Shown: positions 1-8,558, counted from the stretch's first letter. The stretch: DNA of 64,000 nucleotides from Bog-473 sp963809715 (GCA_963809715.1 CAWEKO010000005.1:1-64000); one strand, 5' to 3'. Notes: generated by a model from the letters alone, not told the origin. Numbers and translations: made by a program.

Positions 1-31
1 GCCGCCACCACCCTGACCAGGGACTGTCGAG

Positions 32-106
32 TCGGGCTGCCCGGATTTGAACCGGGGACCTCTGCGTCCCGAACGCAGCGCGCTAACCAAGCTGCGCCAC
101 AGCCCG
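32..106 (-). tRNA. tRNA-Pro (anticodon CGG)
   Basis: Read on the minus strand, this folds as a full cloverleaf. The 7-bp acceptor is CGGGCTG/CAGCCCG with discriminator A. The D-arm has GCGC stems, the anticodon stem is CTGCG/CGCAG with loop TTCGGGA (anticodon CGG), and the T-arm is CCGGG-type with TTCAAAT. CCA is not encoded. It lies just downstream of the CBS-protein gene on the same strand. Confidence 0.95.
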
Positions 107-145
107 TTCGCCCCCCGAGGGAAGCGATGACCACCTTACCCCGGC

Positions 146-1099
146 TCAGCCGCCGGCTTCTCGGGCCGCTGACGGCGCGGAGCCGGTCCCCTCGTCGGAC
201 TCCCCGTCGTCCCCGGGCGTCGATTCGGGTGGCCCATCCCCGGTTCCCGCGAAGGTGGCGACGACCTGCGCCACCCGCCGCTTGTCCATCTCGATGACCC
301 GGAGATCCCAGTCGCCCACGCGGATCGCCTCGCCTTCGACGGGAATGTGACCGAACTCCTCGAACAACAGTCCCCCCAGGGTCACGTACTCACCATCGGG
401 GATGTCTATGCCGATGCGTTCGCGGACGTCGTCGACATTGGTTTGCCCGTCGATCAGCCAGCGGGTGTTGTCCACCCGCACGATCGCCGCCTCCTCGTCC
501 TCGTCGAATTCGTCGTGCAGGTCGCCCACCAAGGGTTCGAGGAGATCCTTGACCGTCAGCAAGCCGGCCACGCCGCCGTACTCGTCGACCACGACGGCGA
601 CCGCCCGCCGGTGCTTGCGCATGTCGGCGAGTGCCTCGAGGATCCCGAGTGACTCGGGGACGAGATACGGCTGACGCACCTTGCGGGAGATCTCGAGCGG
701 GCTGGGGTCGGTGGCATCGCGCTCGCGGCCACTCTCTTCACCGTTCGCACGGGGGCGCCCGGTGCGGAAGATGTCGTTGACGAAGAGGATGCCCACCAGA
801 TCGTCCAGGTCGTCCACCACCACCGGGAAGCAGCTGTGCCCCGACGTGCGCACGGCCTGGGCGATGTCGTCGGCGTGCACCGGGATGGTCAGGTATGTGA
901 CGTCCGTGCGCGGTGTCATGACTTCGCGCACGTCCATGTCACGCAGGTCCGACAGCGCCTCGATGATGATCCGTTCCTGCTCGGATGCTTCGGACCCGAG
1001 GGAACCCCGCCCGCCGGTCGCCCCGCCTTCCTCGCGGCGCCAAGGCATGCGGGACCGTTTGGCGGTCGGTTCCGACGTTGCCTCCCGGCGGCGCGCCAC
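146..1099 (-). CDS. CBS-domain protein of the CorC/HlyC type
   Basis: The 317-residue product has two CBS domains (about residues 59-117 and 135-190, the first opening with the family motif REVMTPR) and a CorC_HlyC transporter-associated domain (about 205-285). The family is linked to divalent cation efflux and often carries a membrane DUF21 domain. None is present here, so this is the soluble form, as in CorC. The N-terminal 45 residues are charged and low complexity. The gene starts 12 bp after the response-regulator gene on the same strand and is probably co-transcribed with it. Family assignment is firm; substrate is unknown. Confidence 0.85.
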   Translation of the reverse strand: MARRREATSEPTAKRSRMPWRREEGGATGGRGSLGSEASEQERIIIEALSDLRDMDVREVMTPRTDVTYLTIPVHADDIAQAVRTSGHSCFPVVVDDLDDLVGILFVNDIFRTGRPRANGEESGRERDATDPSPLEISRKVRQPYLVPESLGILEALADMRKHRRAVAVVVDEYGGVAGLLTVKDLLEPLVGDLHDEFDEDEEAAIVRVDNTRWLIDGQTNVDDVRERIGIDIPDGEYVTLGGLLFEEFGHIPVEGEAIRVGDWDLRVIEMDKRRVAQVVATFAGTGDGPPESTPGDDGESDEGTGSAPSAAREAGG

Positions 1100-1110
1100 G
1101 GTCGGGCGGC

Positions 1111-1566
1111 TCAGGTACTGGGCTCTGGTCCCGGCTGGAGCTGGGGTTCGGACCCCACCAGGACGGGCACCGGGGTGAACGAGTCGTCGGCGAAGGTCCC
1201 GTCGTCGAGGAGGATGTTGACCGCCCGCCGCAGGCGCAGCGGATCGAGTGGCTTGACCAGCCAGCCCTCGGCACCCGAGCGCCGGGCCAAGAACACGTCG
1301 GGGCGGCGGTCGAGGATCATCAGCACCGGGATGTGGTCCAGCGCGTCGTAGGACTCCTGGAGGCGCAGCTCGAGGGTGACCGCCATGCCGCCCATGTTGC
1401 CCATCTGCATGTCGACGATCACCAGGTCGGGGGACGCCTTGGTGACTGCGCTGATCACTTCGGGTCCGGTGGTGACGGACTCCACCTCGCGGTCGGGCCC
1501 GCTGATGACGGCTTCGATCTCACGCCGGAGCGTCGGGGCGTCGCTGGCGACCAGGATGGTCTGCAC
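1111..1566 (-). CDS. single-domain response regulator (receiver)
   Basis: The 151-residue product is a CheY-like receiver with no output domain. It has an acidic pocket at Asp9, a likely phospho-acceptor Asp52 (IVDMQMG) and the conserved Lys105 (LVKPLD). The usual Thr/Ser of beta4 is replaced in VLMILD, so phosphorylation switching may be atypical. About 35 Pro/Gly-rich residues follow the domain. No histidine kinase is nearby. It sits between the ArsA-like pair and the CorC-like gene, all on the minus strand. Partner unknown. Confidence 0.85.
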   Translation of the reverse strand: MQTILVASDAPTLRREIEAVISGPDREVESVTTGPEVISAVTKASPDLVIVDMQMGNMGGMAVTLELRLQESYDALDHIPVLMILDRRPDVFLARRSGAEGWLVKPLDPLRLRRAVNILLDDGTFADDSFTPVPVLVGSEPQLQPGPEPST

Positions 1567-1614
1567 CGCGGCGACACTATCGGAACAGGGTCCGAGCCCG
1601 GAAACCGGGCAGCC

Positions 1615-2790
1615 CTACGCGAAGAGTTGGTCGGCGGCGCGCTCGAGACCGGCCACTTCGTGCACGTCCTGGGCAAAGAGCGGGATGCGCCCCACGGGTG
1701 CCGGCGCCACCTGGGCGGCCAGGCCGGCGAAGGCCGATGCCTCGCGCGCCGCCACCGCGTTCAGCGCGGCCAGGTTCGCCTCCAACGCGTCCAGGGCCTC
1801 GAGTGCCTCCAGGGAGCCGCCGCTCGATCCCGCCGTGCCGGCGTCCGCCCCCGACGCCGCGGTCGACGGCGGAACCGGATGGCCCTCGCCCTCGCCGTCG
1901 CCGAACGACGGGGCCAGCCGATTGACGACGAGGGCAGCCACCCGCCGCTCGCGCTCGGCCAGCTTCTCCGCGAAGAAGCCCGCCTCGGCCACGGCGTCGG
2001 CGCGGGCCGACGTCACCAGCACGTAGGCCGTCGCCGGGTCGACCAGCAGTTCGTGCACGGCCGAGGCCCGGGTGCGAAACCCGTCCTCCATGCCCTCGAA
2101 GGCCTGGAAGAACCCCACCGCGTCCTGCACGATCTCGGCCCCGGCCACCTTCGAGATCGTCCGCAACAGCGCCTGCGTGGCCACGCTCACCGCCCGCAGC
2201 GACATGCGCGTGGGCACCAACAACGCCCGGAAGAGCCGGTTCTCGAGGAACCGCGTCAGGCGCCGCGGTGCATCGAGCAGGTCCAACGCGTTGCGCGTCG
2301 GGGGCGTGTCGACCACGACGATGTCGAACTCGTCGGACTGCACGAGCTCGTAGAGCTTCTCCATGGCCATGTACTCCTGCGTGCCGCTGAGCGCGCCGGC
2401 CAGGTTCTGGTACAGCCGGTTGGCCAGAATGCTCTCGGCCTGCTCGGGCGTGCGGGCGTAGCGCCCGACCAGGTCGTCGAAGGTGCCCTTGGAGTCGAGC
2501 ATGAGCGCATGGAGGTGCCCCGGCCAGTTGCCCGCCACCTCGGTCGGTTGGTTGGGCAGTGACTCCACGCCGAGCGCATCGGCCAGGCGCCGGGCCGGAT
2601 CCACCGTGACCACGCAGGCCCGCCGGCCGGCCCGCGCCGCGGCCAGAGCGAAGGTGGCCGACACGGTCGTCTTGCCGACGCCGCCGGAACCGCAGCACAC
2701 GACGACCGAGCGCTCCGCCACCAGCGAGGGCAGCGTTTCGGGCGCGCTCGCCGTCGCCGTCGCCGTCGCCTCCGGTCCGGTCCCGCTCAC
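1615..2790 (-). CDS. ArsA/Get3-like ATPase, second of a pair
   Basis: The 391-residue product has the deviant Walker A GSGGVGKTT (about residues 34-42) and the switch VDTPPTRNALDLLD (about 161-174). The QEYMAMEKL stretch is shared with actinobacterial ArsA-like proteins. It overlaps the upstream ATPase gene by 4 bp, so translation is coupled. From family knowledge, the order (ArsA-like, ArsA-like, divergent whiB) matches Rv3679-Rv3680/whiB4 of Mycobacterium tuberculosis, whose ATPases were named BagA/BagB and linked to stress tolerance. There is no sign of arsenite chemistry: no arsB or arsR nearby. A heterodimer with its neighbour is inferred. Confidence 0.88.
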   Translation of the reverse strand: MSGTGPEATATATASAPETLPSLVAERSVVVCCGSGGVGKTTVSATFALAAARAGRRACVVTVDPARRLADALGVESLPNQPTEVAGNWPGHLHALMLDSKGTFDDLVGRYARTPEQAESILANRLYQNLAGALSGTQEYMAMEKLYELVQSDEFDIVVVDTPPTRNALDLLDAPRRLTRFLENRLFRALLVPTRMSLRAVSVATQALLRTISKVAGAEIVQDAVGFFQAFEGMEDGFRTRASAVHELLVDPATAYVLVTSARADAVAEAGFFAEKLAERERRVAALVVNRLAPSFGDGEGEGHPVPPSTAASGADAGTAGSSGGSLEALEALDALEANLAALNAVAAREASAFAGLAAQVAPAPVGRIPLFAQDVHEVAGLERAADQLFA

Positions 2791-3815
2791 GGTGCCACCT
2801 CCTCGACCAGTCCGGCCACCGCGTTGGCCAACGCCTTCGCCAGCGCCGCCGTCTCGGCCGGGCCGATGGCCGGAGCGTCGAGGGCCGGCACCACGAGGTG
2901 GGGAAGAGGGAGCTCGCGGGCCAGTCGTTCCACCTGTTCGGCCGACACCGCGTGGCGGGCCAGCCGGAAGCGGCGGGCCTCCTCGAGGGCGGCCACGTGG
3001 TCGGGCGTCACGGTGACGCCGGCTGCGGCCACCGCCTCGGCCGCCGGCCGGTCCAGGCCCGACGGTTCGGGATCACAGGCGTTGACGATGACCGGCCCCA
3101 GCTGCACGCCCGCCTTGTCCTCGAGGGTGTAGGCGGACTCGATCGTCTCCGAGACCGGCAGTTCCTCGGGCAGGGTGACCAGCACGACCCGGCAACGGGC
3201 CGGGTCCGAGAGCAGGTCGACCACGTCCTGGGCCTGGGTGCGCAGGGGCCCGCCCCGGGCGGCGTCCATCATGCCGGCAGCCGAGGTCAAGAAGGTGATG
3301 GCGTGGCCCGTGGCCGGCGCGTCGACCACGATCAGGTCGGCCGCGCCTCCTTGCTCGAGCTGCTTCACCTTGCCCAGCACCAGCACGTCGCGGATGCCGG
3401 GAATGGCGGTGGCCACCACGTCGAGCACGCCCGTCCGGGCCAGCCGCCGCGACACCCGTCCCAGGCCGTGACCCTCGAGATATTCGACCAGCGCGTCATC
3501 GGGTGTGATCCGCCGCCCCCGTACCGAGCCCTGGCCCCGGCGGGCCGGATCCCCCCACAGGATCGTCTCCTCGTACCCGAGGTCGCCCGTCCGCCCGAAG
3601 GCGCCGGCGATGCCGGACTTGCCTTCGAGCTCGACGATGAGCACGGAAAGTCCCGCCTGAGCAGCCATCCGGGCCAGCGCTGCCGCCATCGTGGTCTTGC
3701 CCACGCCACCCTTGCCGGCGACGACGAGGACGTGGCTCTGTGCGCAGAAAGTCGCCACGTCCACTGGCGGGGAGCGTAGTTGCACGGGTCGCGCCGCCCA
3801 GCCCAGGCTCCTCAT
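2787..3815 (-). CDS. ArsA/Get3-like ATPase, first of a pair
   Basis: The 342-residue product has Walker A AGKGGVGKTT (about 33-42), VVDAPATGH as switch II and LRDVLVLGKVKQ-like helices typical of the Rv3679-like partner. It is first in the minus-strand operon, with the start 90 bp from the divergent whiB gene. The start at 3815 gives about 28 residues before the first beta-strand; a later start cannot be excluded. The likely role is a cytosolic NTPase acting with the next gene. The pair is best described by conserved context rather than by anion transport. Confidence 0.87.
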   Translation of the reverse strand: MRSLGWAARPVQLRSPPVDVATFCAQSHVLVVAGKGGVGKTTMAAALARMAAQAGLSVLIVELEGKSGIAGAFGRTGDLGYEETILWGDPARRGQGSVRGRRITPDDALVEYLEGHGLGRVSRRLARTGVLDVVATAIPGIRDVLVLGKVKQLEQGGAADLIVVDAPATGHAITFLTSAAGMMDAARGGPLRTQAQDVVDLLSDPARCRVVLVTLPEELPVSETIESAYTLEDKAGVQLGPVIVNACDPEPSGLDRPAAEAVAAAGVTVTPDHVAALEEARRFRLARHAVSAEQVERLARELPLPHLVVPALDAPAIGPAETAALAKALANAVAGLVEEVAP

Positions 3816-3833
3816 GATCCCAGGTCAGGACCC

Positions 3834-3863
3834 TTGAACGCGTCGATTCCCGAGCGGTAGGTT
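3834..3863 (+). promoter_or_regulatory. predicted promoter of whiB
   Basis: TTGAAC (3834-3839), an 18-bp spacer and TAGGTT (3858-3863) make a good SigA-type promoter on the plus strand. Transcription would start near 3870, about 35 bp ahead of the whiB start. A G-run (about 3896-3901) next to the start codon can serve as ribosome binding site. Confidence 0.5.
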
Positions 3864-3905
3864 GATGACCGGGGGGAAGTTGATTTCGCCCTATCGGGGG
3901 GTTCG

Positions 3906-4163
3906 ATGCGCCAGGGATCAGATATGTGGCAGTTGAAGGCAGCGTGCCGGGGGCCGCAAGCAGCGGTCTTCTTTCCGCCTTCACACGCCGAACGCAAGGA
4001 AGAAAAGGCCACGCGGGAGGTCCGGGCCAAAGAGATCTGCGACCAGTGTCACGTGCGGGGGGACTGCCTGGACTACGCCATCAGGATCCGCGAGCCACAC
4101 GGGATCTGGGGCGGGCTCAACGAGGTCGAGCGCAAGCTGATGCTCGATCGCCGGGCCAGCTGA
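3906..4163 (+). CDS. WhiB-family Fe-S transcriptional regulator
   Basis: The 85-residue product has the four cluster cysteines Cys14, Cys45, Cys48 and Cys54, the GIWGG turn (66-70) and the basic C-terminal segment ERKLMLDRR that contacts DNA. WhiB proteins are confined to actinobacteria and their phages. They bind a 4Fe-4S cluster and usually SigA region 4. The G-rich stretch directly upstream supports ATG 3906; ATG 3924 (MWQLKAAC) is an alternative. Divergence from the ArsA-like pair recalls mycobacterial whiB4. The 3' end is overlapped antisense by the long frame of the next gene. Confidence 0.95.
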   Translation: MRQGSDMWQLKAACRGPQAAVFFPPSHAERKEEKATREVRAKEICDQCHVRGDCLDYAIRIREPHGIWGGLNEVERKLMLDRRAS

Positions 4164-5152
4164 GCCGAGCCGCCCGGGCGCCCGAACGTGGGCGCCGGAT
4201 CGCGACAACCTGATCGCGACAACCTGATCGCGACAACGATGCAGTGCGACGCGGCTCCCGCCGGCGGCACGATCTTCATCGCCTGGTCCGCGGCCACCAC
4301 GCCCTTCGAGTCGCACACCGACGCCGGCGCCTGGCCGTCGGCGCTGCAGATGGCCGCGCTGATCTCGTTGGCCGATCCGATGACGGCCTGGGTGAGTGGG
4401 CTCGTCGGTGACGTCAGGACGGCGGCCACCTGGCTCTGGGTCATCCCCGCCAACGCCGGGGGCGCGAAGCTGCTCCCGTTGAGGACCCAGCGGTTGCCCA
4501 CGTCGAGCAGCGCGAAGTTGGTCCGGCTGCTCGAGTAGCTCGAGACCGCGGCGGCCTGCCGGGCGTCGGGCTTCTCGAGTCTGAGGTAGCGGCCGCCGGT
4601 CGGGTTGAGCGCGCTGTAGCGCTCGACGTGCTCGAGGGTGAGGTACTTGCTCGAATAGCGGGCCTGCCACAGGGTGAAGGTGTTCAGGTTGGCGAACGCG
4701 GTGGTCGGGCTCGATTGCATGAGGCCGAGTTGGTCGAAGGTGCCGAAGCGCGACAGGGCCAGCACCAGCGGCCAGCGCTCGGCTGCCGCGTACGGCGCGA
4801 ACTCGGCGCCGTAGAAGAACACGACCGTTTTGGGCGGGCGGCCCTGCACCGAGGCCAGCCAGGACTCGGCGCTCCCCGTCGGCTGGGGTGAGGTCAGCGG
4901 GATCGTGGGCGAGGCCACGCCGACGGCGTCGTAGACCGCGGTGGGCACCGAGGCCATGGCCGAGAGGAGCGACGACGGCGCCGCGCTGAACGTCTCGGTG
5001 GTCGACGAGCTGGACGGCTTCGCGGTGTCGCGGACGATCACCAGCGCCCCCAGCAGGCAGATGGCCACCACGATCAGACCCAGAGCGATGTAGCGGCGCG
5101 GGATCTGGCGCGGGACGGGCGCCGGCGTGGGCTCGTGAAGGGTCTCGCTCAC
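4073..5152 (-). CDS. membrane-anchored DUF929-like (thioredoxin-fold) protein lacking the CxxC
   Basis: A short basic N-terminus is followed by one membrane segment (about residues 20-42), a Ser/Thr linker and a domain matching DUF929 (FFYGAEFAPYAAAERW, ALSRFGTF, SSPTTAFAN, AICSADGQAPASVC). As I recall the family, the active motif is CPYC; here it reads APYAA, so both redox cysteines are absent. GTG 5152 is preferred because the longer frame to 5236 overlaps the divergent NUDIX start. After the domain the frame runs through a 14-bp tandem repeat and 91 bp antisense over whiB. That tail looks like read-through rather than evolved protein. The true 3' end is uncertain. Confidence 0.7.
   Translation of the reverse strand: MSETLHEPTPAPVPRQIPRRYIALGLIVVAICLLGALVIVRDTAKPSSSSTTETFSAAPSSLLSAMASVPTAVYDAVGVASPTIPLTSPQPTGSAESWLASVQGRPPKTVVFFYGAEFAPYAAAERWPLVLALSRFGTFDQLGLMQSSPTTAFANLNTFTLWQARYSSKYLTLEHVERYSALNPTGGRYLRLEKPDARQAAAVSSYSSSRTNFALLDVGNRWVLNGSSFAPPALAGMTQSQVAAVLTSPTSPLTQAVIGSANEISAAICSADGQAPASVCDSKGVVAADQAMKIVPPAGAASHCIVVAIRLSRSGCRDPAPTFGRPGGSAQLARRSSISLRSTSLSPPQIPCGSRILMA
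4198..4237 (+). repeat. 14-bp tandem repeat at the 3' end of the DUF929-like gene
   Basis: The unit GATCGCGACAACCT repeats at 4198-4211, 4212-4225 and (12 bp) 4226-4237. It lies inside the last part of the minus-strand frame, just beyond the whiB stop. The unit is not a multiple of three, so a change in copy number shifts the frame of everything downstream. Confidence 0.9.
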
Positions 5153-5226
5153 AGAATGGGTCAGGGTAGCAATGGACGCCCCCGTTCCGGGGGCGCCGCC
5201 CGAACGCGGCGGTACCCTCTTCCGGC

Positions 5227-6216
5227 GTGCCTCCATCGGTCGAGATCCGTCCCGCCGCCACCGTCATGCTGGTGCGCGACGCCCCTGCCCCCGCCGGAGC
5301 GGCCGCCGGGACCGTGCTCGAGGTCCTCATGGTGCGGCGCAACCTCAAGTCGGACTTCGTCGGCGGGGCCTACGTCTTCCCCGGCGGGGCGGTCGACCTG
5401 GCCGACGGCGGGGTCGAAGCCGAGGCCCTGTGCGCCGGGCGCAGCGACGCCGAGGCCAGTGCCCTGCTCGGCTTCCCCTCGGGCGGGCTGGCCTACTGGG
5501 TGGCGGTCGTGCGCGAGACCTTCGAGGAGGCCGGCCTCTTGCTGGCCCGCCGGGAGGACGGCCCCGCTCTGCTGGCCGGGGCCGCCGGCGAGGAGACCCG
5601 ACTGGCCGCGGCCCGCATGCGGGTGAACGACGGCAGCCTGCGCTTCCTCGACCTGTGCCGCGAGGAGGGACTGCGCCTCTCGGTGGACAAGATCCACTAC
5701 TTCGCCCATTGGATCACCCCGCGCGGCGCTCCCCGCCGCTACGACACCCGGTTCTTCGTGGCCGCCGCCCCGCCCGGGCAGCACGCCGCCCACGACGCCG
5801 GCGAGACGATCGCCGAGGTGTGGATCACCCCCGAGGAGGCGCTGGCCCGTCACCGCGCCGGCGACATCGAGATCATCTTCCCGACCATCCGCAACCTGCA
5901 GGCGATCGGCCGCTTCTCGACCAGCACGGCGTTGCTCGACACGGCGGCCGAGGCCTCGAGCGCGGTTCCCGCCATCGAGCCCCGGGTCGTCCCCGACGGC
6001 ACCGGCATGCGCATCGTGTTGCCCGGCGATCCCGCCTACGAGCGCGGCCCGGTGGCCGACCCCGGGGACGGAGGTTCGCTGGGTGACTTCAACGAGGCCG
6101 TCCGCGCCGTCTCGATGCAGGCCAACGTGGAGGGACCCGACGCCGCACCGGGGCCCCGACCGCCAGAAACCCGACCGCCAGAAACCCGACCGCCAGAAAC
6201 CCGATCGAACGGATGA
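5227..6216 (+). CDS. NUDIX hydrolase (NUDT7/NUDT19-like)
   Basis: The 329-residue product begins at GTG 5227. The strand-loop VLMVRRNLKSDFVGGAYVFP and the helix RETFEEAG (96-103) form the NUDIX box. The gap between them is long, as in NUDT19/CoA-type members, whereas the classic box has GX5E. These enzymes hydrolyse nucleoside-diphosphate-X compounds; a CoA-ester substrate is possible but not shown. The last 16 residues are a three-fold RPPET repeat. The stop overlaps the start of the MBL gene (ATGA), so the two are coupled. Confidence 0.85.
   Translation: MPPSVEIRPAATVMLVRDAPAPAGAAAGTVLEVLMVRRNLKSDFVGGAYVFPGGAVDLADGGVEAEALCAGRSDAEASALLGFPSGGLAYWVAVVRETFEEAGLLLARREDGPALLAGAAGEETRLAAARMRVNDGSLRFLDLCREEGLRLSVDKIHYFAHWITPRGAPRRYDTRFFVAAAPPGQHAAHDAGETIAEVWITPEEALARHRAGDIEIIFPTIRNLQAIGRFSTSTALLDTAAEASSAVPAIEPRVVPDGTGMRIVLPGDPAYERGPVADPGDGGSLGDFNEAVRAVSMQANVEGPDAAPGPRPPETRPPETRPPETRSNG
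6157..6201 (+). repeat. 15-bp tandem repeat encoding RPPET
   Basis: Three exact copies of CGACCGCCAGAAACC (6157-6171, 6172-6186, 6187-6201) encode a Pro-rich tail at the end of the NUDIX protein. The unit keeps the reading frame, so copy number changes only tail length. Confidence 0.95.
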
Positions 6217-7109
6217 CGCTCCCGACCGTGCCCGACTTCGGGCTGGGCCCGGCACCGGAGCCGGGCCGGGTGGACGAGGTGGCACCGGGCGTGCTCCGGC
6301 TCACCGCGCCGAATCCCGGGTTGATGACCGGGCCCGGCACCAACACCTATCTGGTCGGGCGGGTCGATCCCGTCGTGGTCGACCCGGGTCCGGCGGACGA
6401 GACGCACACCGCCGCCATCACGGCCGCCGCCGCACCGCTCGGCTCCATCCACACCATCGTGGTCACCCACACCCACCTCGACCACGCGCCGGGCGCCGCC
6501 GCGCTGGCCGGGGCGACCGGTGCCCGCGTCGTCGGCTTCGGGCCGGCCGAGGACTTCGCGCCCGACGAGCGGGTGGGCGAGGGGTGGACGTTGCGTTGCC
6601 CGGCCCCTTCGGGTGATCTCACCCTGCGCGCCCTGCACACGCCGGGGCACGCGTCCGATCACCTGTGCTGGTTGATCGAGGAGCACGCGCTGCTCCTCAC
6701 GGGCGACCACGTCATGCACGGCTCGACCGTCGTCATCCGGCCGCCCGACGGGGACCTGCACCAGTATCTCGCCAGCCTGGCTCGCGTCCGGGACGAGCGC
6801 CCCGCGGTGCGCACCCTCGGCCCGGGCCACGGCCGGCTCATGGACCACGTGCCCGAGGTGATCGACGGGCTGATCGCCCACCGGATGGGCCGTCACGAGC
6901 GGGTGGCCGCCGTGCTGTCACGGCGCAGCGCGGGCACGGTCGACCAGTTGCTCGGCGAGGTCTACGGCGACGTGACCGAGCGCCAGCTCCCGGTCGCCCG
7001 CTTCTCGCTCTGGGCCCACCTGCGGGCTCTGGCCGAGGAGGGCCGGGCCCGGGCGTCCGGCGTGCCGGCGGGGGAGGACACCATCGAGACCACCTGGGCC
7101 GCCGCCTGA
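6213..7109 (+). CDS. MBL-fold metallohydrolase (LACTB2/glyoxalase-II-like)
   Basis: The 298-residue product has the zinc motif THTHLDHAPGA (His86, His88, Asp90, His91), later ligands in TPGHASDH and LTGDHVMHGS, and a C-terminal winged-helix-like region typical of LACTB2-type enzymes. The likely reaction is hydrolysis of a thioester or phosphodiester; the substrate cannot be read from sequence. It is translationally coupled to the NUDIX gene. The stop codon is the first base triplet of a 14-bp repeat array separating it from convergent mrp. Confidence 0.88.
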   Translation: MTLPTVPDFGLGPAPEPGRVDEVAPGVLRLTAPNPGLMTGPGTNTYLVGRVDPVVVDPGPADETHTAAITAAAAPLGSIHTIVVTHTHLDHAPGAAALAGATGARVVGFGPAEDFAPDERVGEGWTLRCPAPSGDLTLRALHTPGHASDHLCWLIEEHALLLTGDHVMHGSTVVIRPPDGDLHQYLASLARVRDERPAVRTLGPGHGRLMDHVPEVIDGLIAHRMGRHERVAAVLSRRSAGTVDQLLGEVYGDVTERQLPVARFSLWAHLRALAEEGRARASGVPAGEDTIETTWAAA

Positions 7110-7176
7110 GGGACGCCGCCTGAGGGGACACCGCCTGAGGGAGTCCTCCTGAGGGAGTCCTCCTGAGGGCGCCCCC
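7107..7176 (+). repeat. 14-15-bp tandem array between convergent genes
   Basis: Five units each begin TGAGGG and end CC (7107-7120, 7121-7135, 7136-7149, 7150-7163, then a diverged one). Units three and four are identical. The array begins at the MBL stop codon and fills most of the gap to the mrp stop. No strong hairpin with a T-run is visible, so it is not an obvious intrinsic terminator. Confidence 0.85.
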
Positions 7177-7197
7177 TTGGAGGGACGCCGGTGGGCG

Positions 7198-8412
7198 TCA
7201 GACGCCTCGGGCGTCTCCCTGCGCCACGGCGGCCTCGACCCGCTCGAGCATTCGGGCCGTGCAGCCCTCGGCCTCGACGAGCGGGGCCACTTCCTCGCTC
7301 ACGACCCGGGCCAGCTCGGCGAAGACGGCGCCGAGCTCGCTGTCCACGGCCAGGGCGACCGGGACCCCGGCGTCGCCGGCGGCGGCCAGGTCGGGGTGCA
7401 GCGGGATGGAGCCGACCAGCGGCACACCCAGGCTCTGCGCCAGGCGCCGGCCGCCGCCCGAGCCGAAGAGGGCGTAAGTGGTGCCGTGCTCGCACGTGAA
7501 GTCGCTCATGTTCTCGACCACGCCGGCCACCCGCAGGTAGCCGCGCCGGGCCATGTCCGCCGCCCGGGCCGCCACCTTCTGCGCGGCCACCGGCGGCGTG
7601 GTCACCACCAGGAGCTCGGTGCGCGGCAGCAGCCGGGCCAGTCCCATCTGGATGTCGCCCGTCCCCGGCGGCAGGTCGATCAGCAGGTAGTCGAGGTCGC
7701 CCCAGTGGGCGTCCTGGAGGAACTGCTGCACCGCCCGGTTGAGCACCAGGCCGCGCCACATGATGGCCTGCTCCTCGCCGGCCAGGAAGCCCATGGACAG
7801 GACACGCAGGGTGCCGGCGCCGACCCGGCGCTCGAGCGGGACCATCTTGCCGGCGCGGGCCTCGACGTCACCCTCCATGCCGAGGAGGCGGGGGACGGAG
7901 AAGCCCCAGATGTCGGCATCGAGCACGCCGACCACGTGACCGCGGGCGGCCAGGGCGACGGCCAGGTTCACGGTGACCGACGACTTGCCGACGCCACCCT
8001 TGCCCGAGGCGATGGCCAGCACACGGGCGCTCGGCGGGACCTCGGTCTGCGGTGCGTCCTCGCGGGCCTTCCAGCGCGCCCGGGCCATCACGGCCGCCCG
8101 CTCGTCGGCGTCCATGGCGGCCACGCGCACCTCCACCGAGGTCACCCAGTCGAGGGCCCGGGTATGGCTGACGACGTCCTTCTCGATCTGCGTGCGCAAG
8201 GGGCAGGCGGCGATGGTCAGCGCCACGTCGACGGTGACCCGGCCCGCCTCCTCGTGGATCGAGCGCACCATGCCCAGGTCGACGATGGTGTCGCCGAGCT
8301 CGGGGTCCACCACCTCGCGCAGGCGGTCGCGCACCTCCTCCTCACGGGGCGAGCCCACCGGCAATGGGGCCGGGTCCGGGGCCGGGGCCGCGTGGTCGGA
8401 GTCGGGGGTCAT
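7198..8412 (-). CDS. mrp: Mrp/NBP35-family Fe-S cluster carrier ATPase
   Basis: The 404-residue product has an N-terminal MIP18-like domain (about 25-100, with a Cys in IAACPLR) and a P-loop NTPase domain with GKGGVGKSS (137-145), DADIWGFS and DLPPGTGD. The C-terminal CxxC that binds clusters in ApbC is reduced to one Cys (FTCEHGTTYALFG). From memory, M. tuberculosis Mrp also lacks it. The gene is divergent from an A-type carrier gene, which supports a role in Fe-S delivery. It converges with the MBL gene. Confidence 0.92.
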   Translation of the reverse strand: MTPDSDHAAPAPDPAPLPVGSPREEEVRDRLREVVDPELGDTIVDLGMVRSIHEEAGRVTVDVALTIAACPLRTQIEKDVVSHTRALDWVTSVEVRVAAMDADERAAVMARARWKAREDAPQTEVPPSARVLAIASGKGGVGKSSVTVNLAVALAARGHVVGVLDADIWGFSVPRLLGMEGDVEARAGKMVPLERRVGAGTLRVLSMGFLAGEEQAIMWRGLVLNRAVQQFLQDAHWGDLDYLLIDLPPGTGDIQMGLARLLPRTELLVVTTPPVAAQKVAARAADMARRGYLRVAGVVENMSDFTCEHGTTYALFGSGGGRRLAQSLGVPLVGSIPLHPDLAAAGDAGVPVALAVDSELGAVFAELARVVSEEVAPLVEAEGCTARMLERVEAAVAQGDARGV

Positions 8413-8558
8413 GGCGACAATTTACCTGCGTGGCGCCGAATTCAAGGTTGGCCGGCCCCTGTGGCCGCATCGTCGAGCGCCCCGGTAGCATGGTGCCCGA
8501 ACGCAGCACCGCGCCGGAGCGACCCGGCCAGGGCAGGCAGCGCAACGAGGAGGATCCA

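Noticed and set aside
985..2562. Long plus-strand open frame opposite the response regulator and ArsA-like genes
   Set aside because: Composition is Arg/Gly/His-rich without domain motifs. It is antisense to three well-supported genes and is a high-GC shadow.
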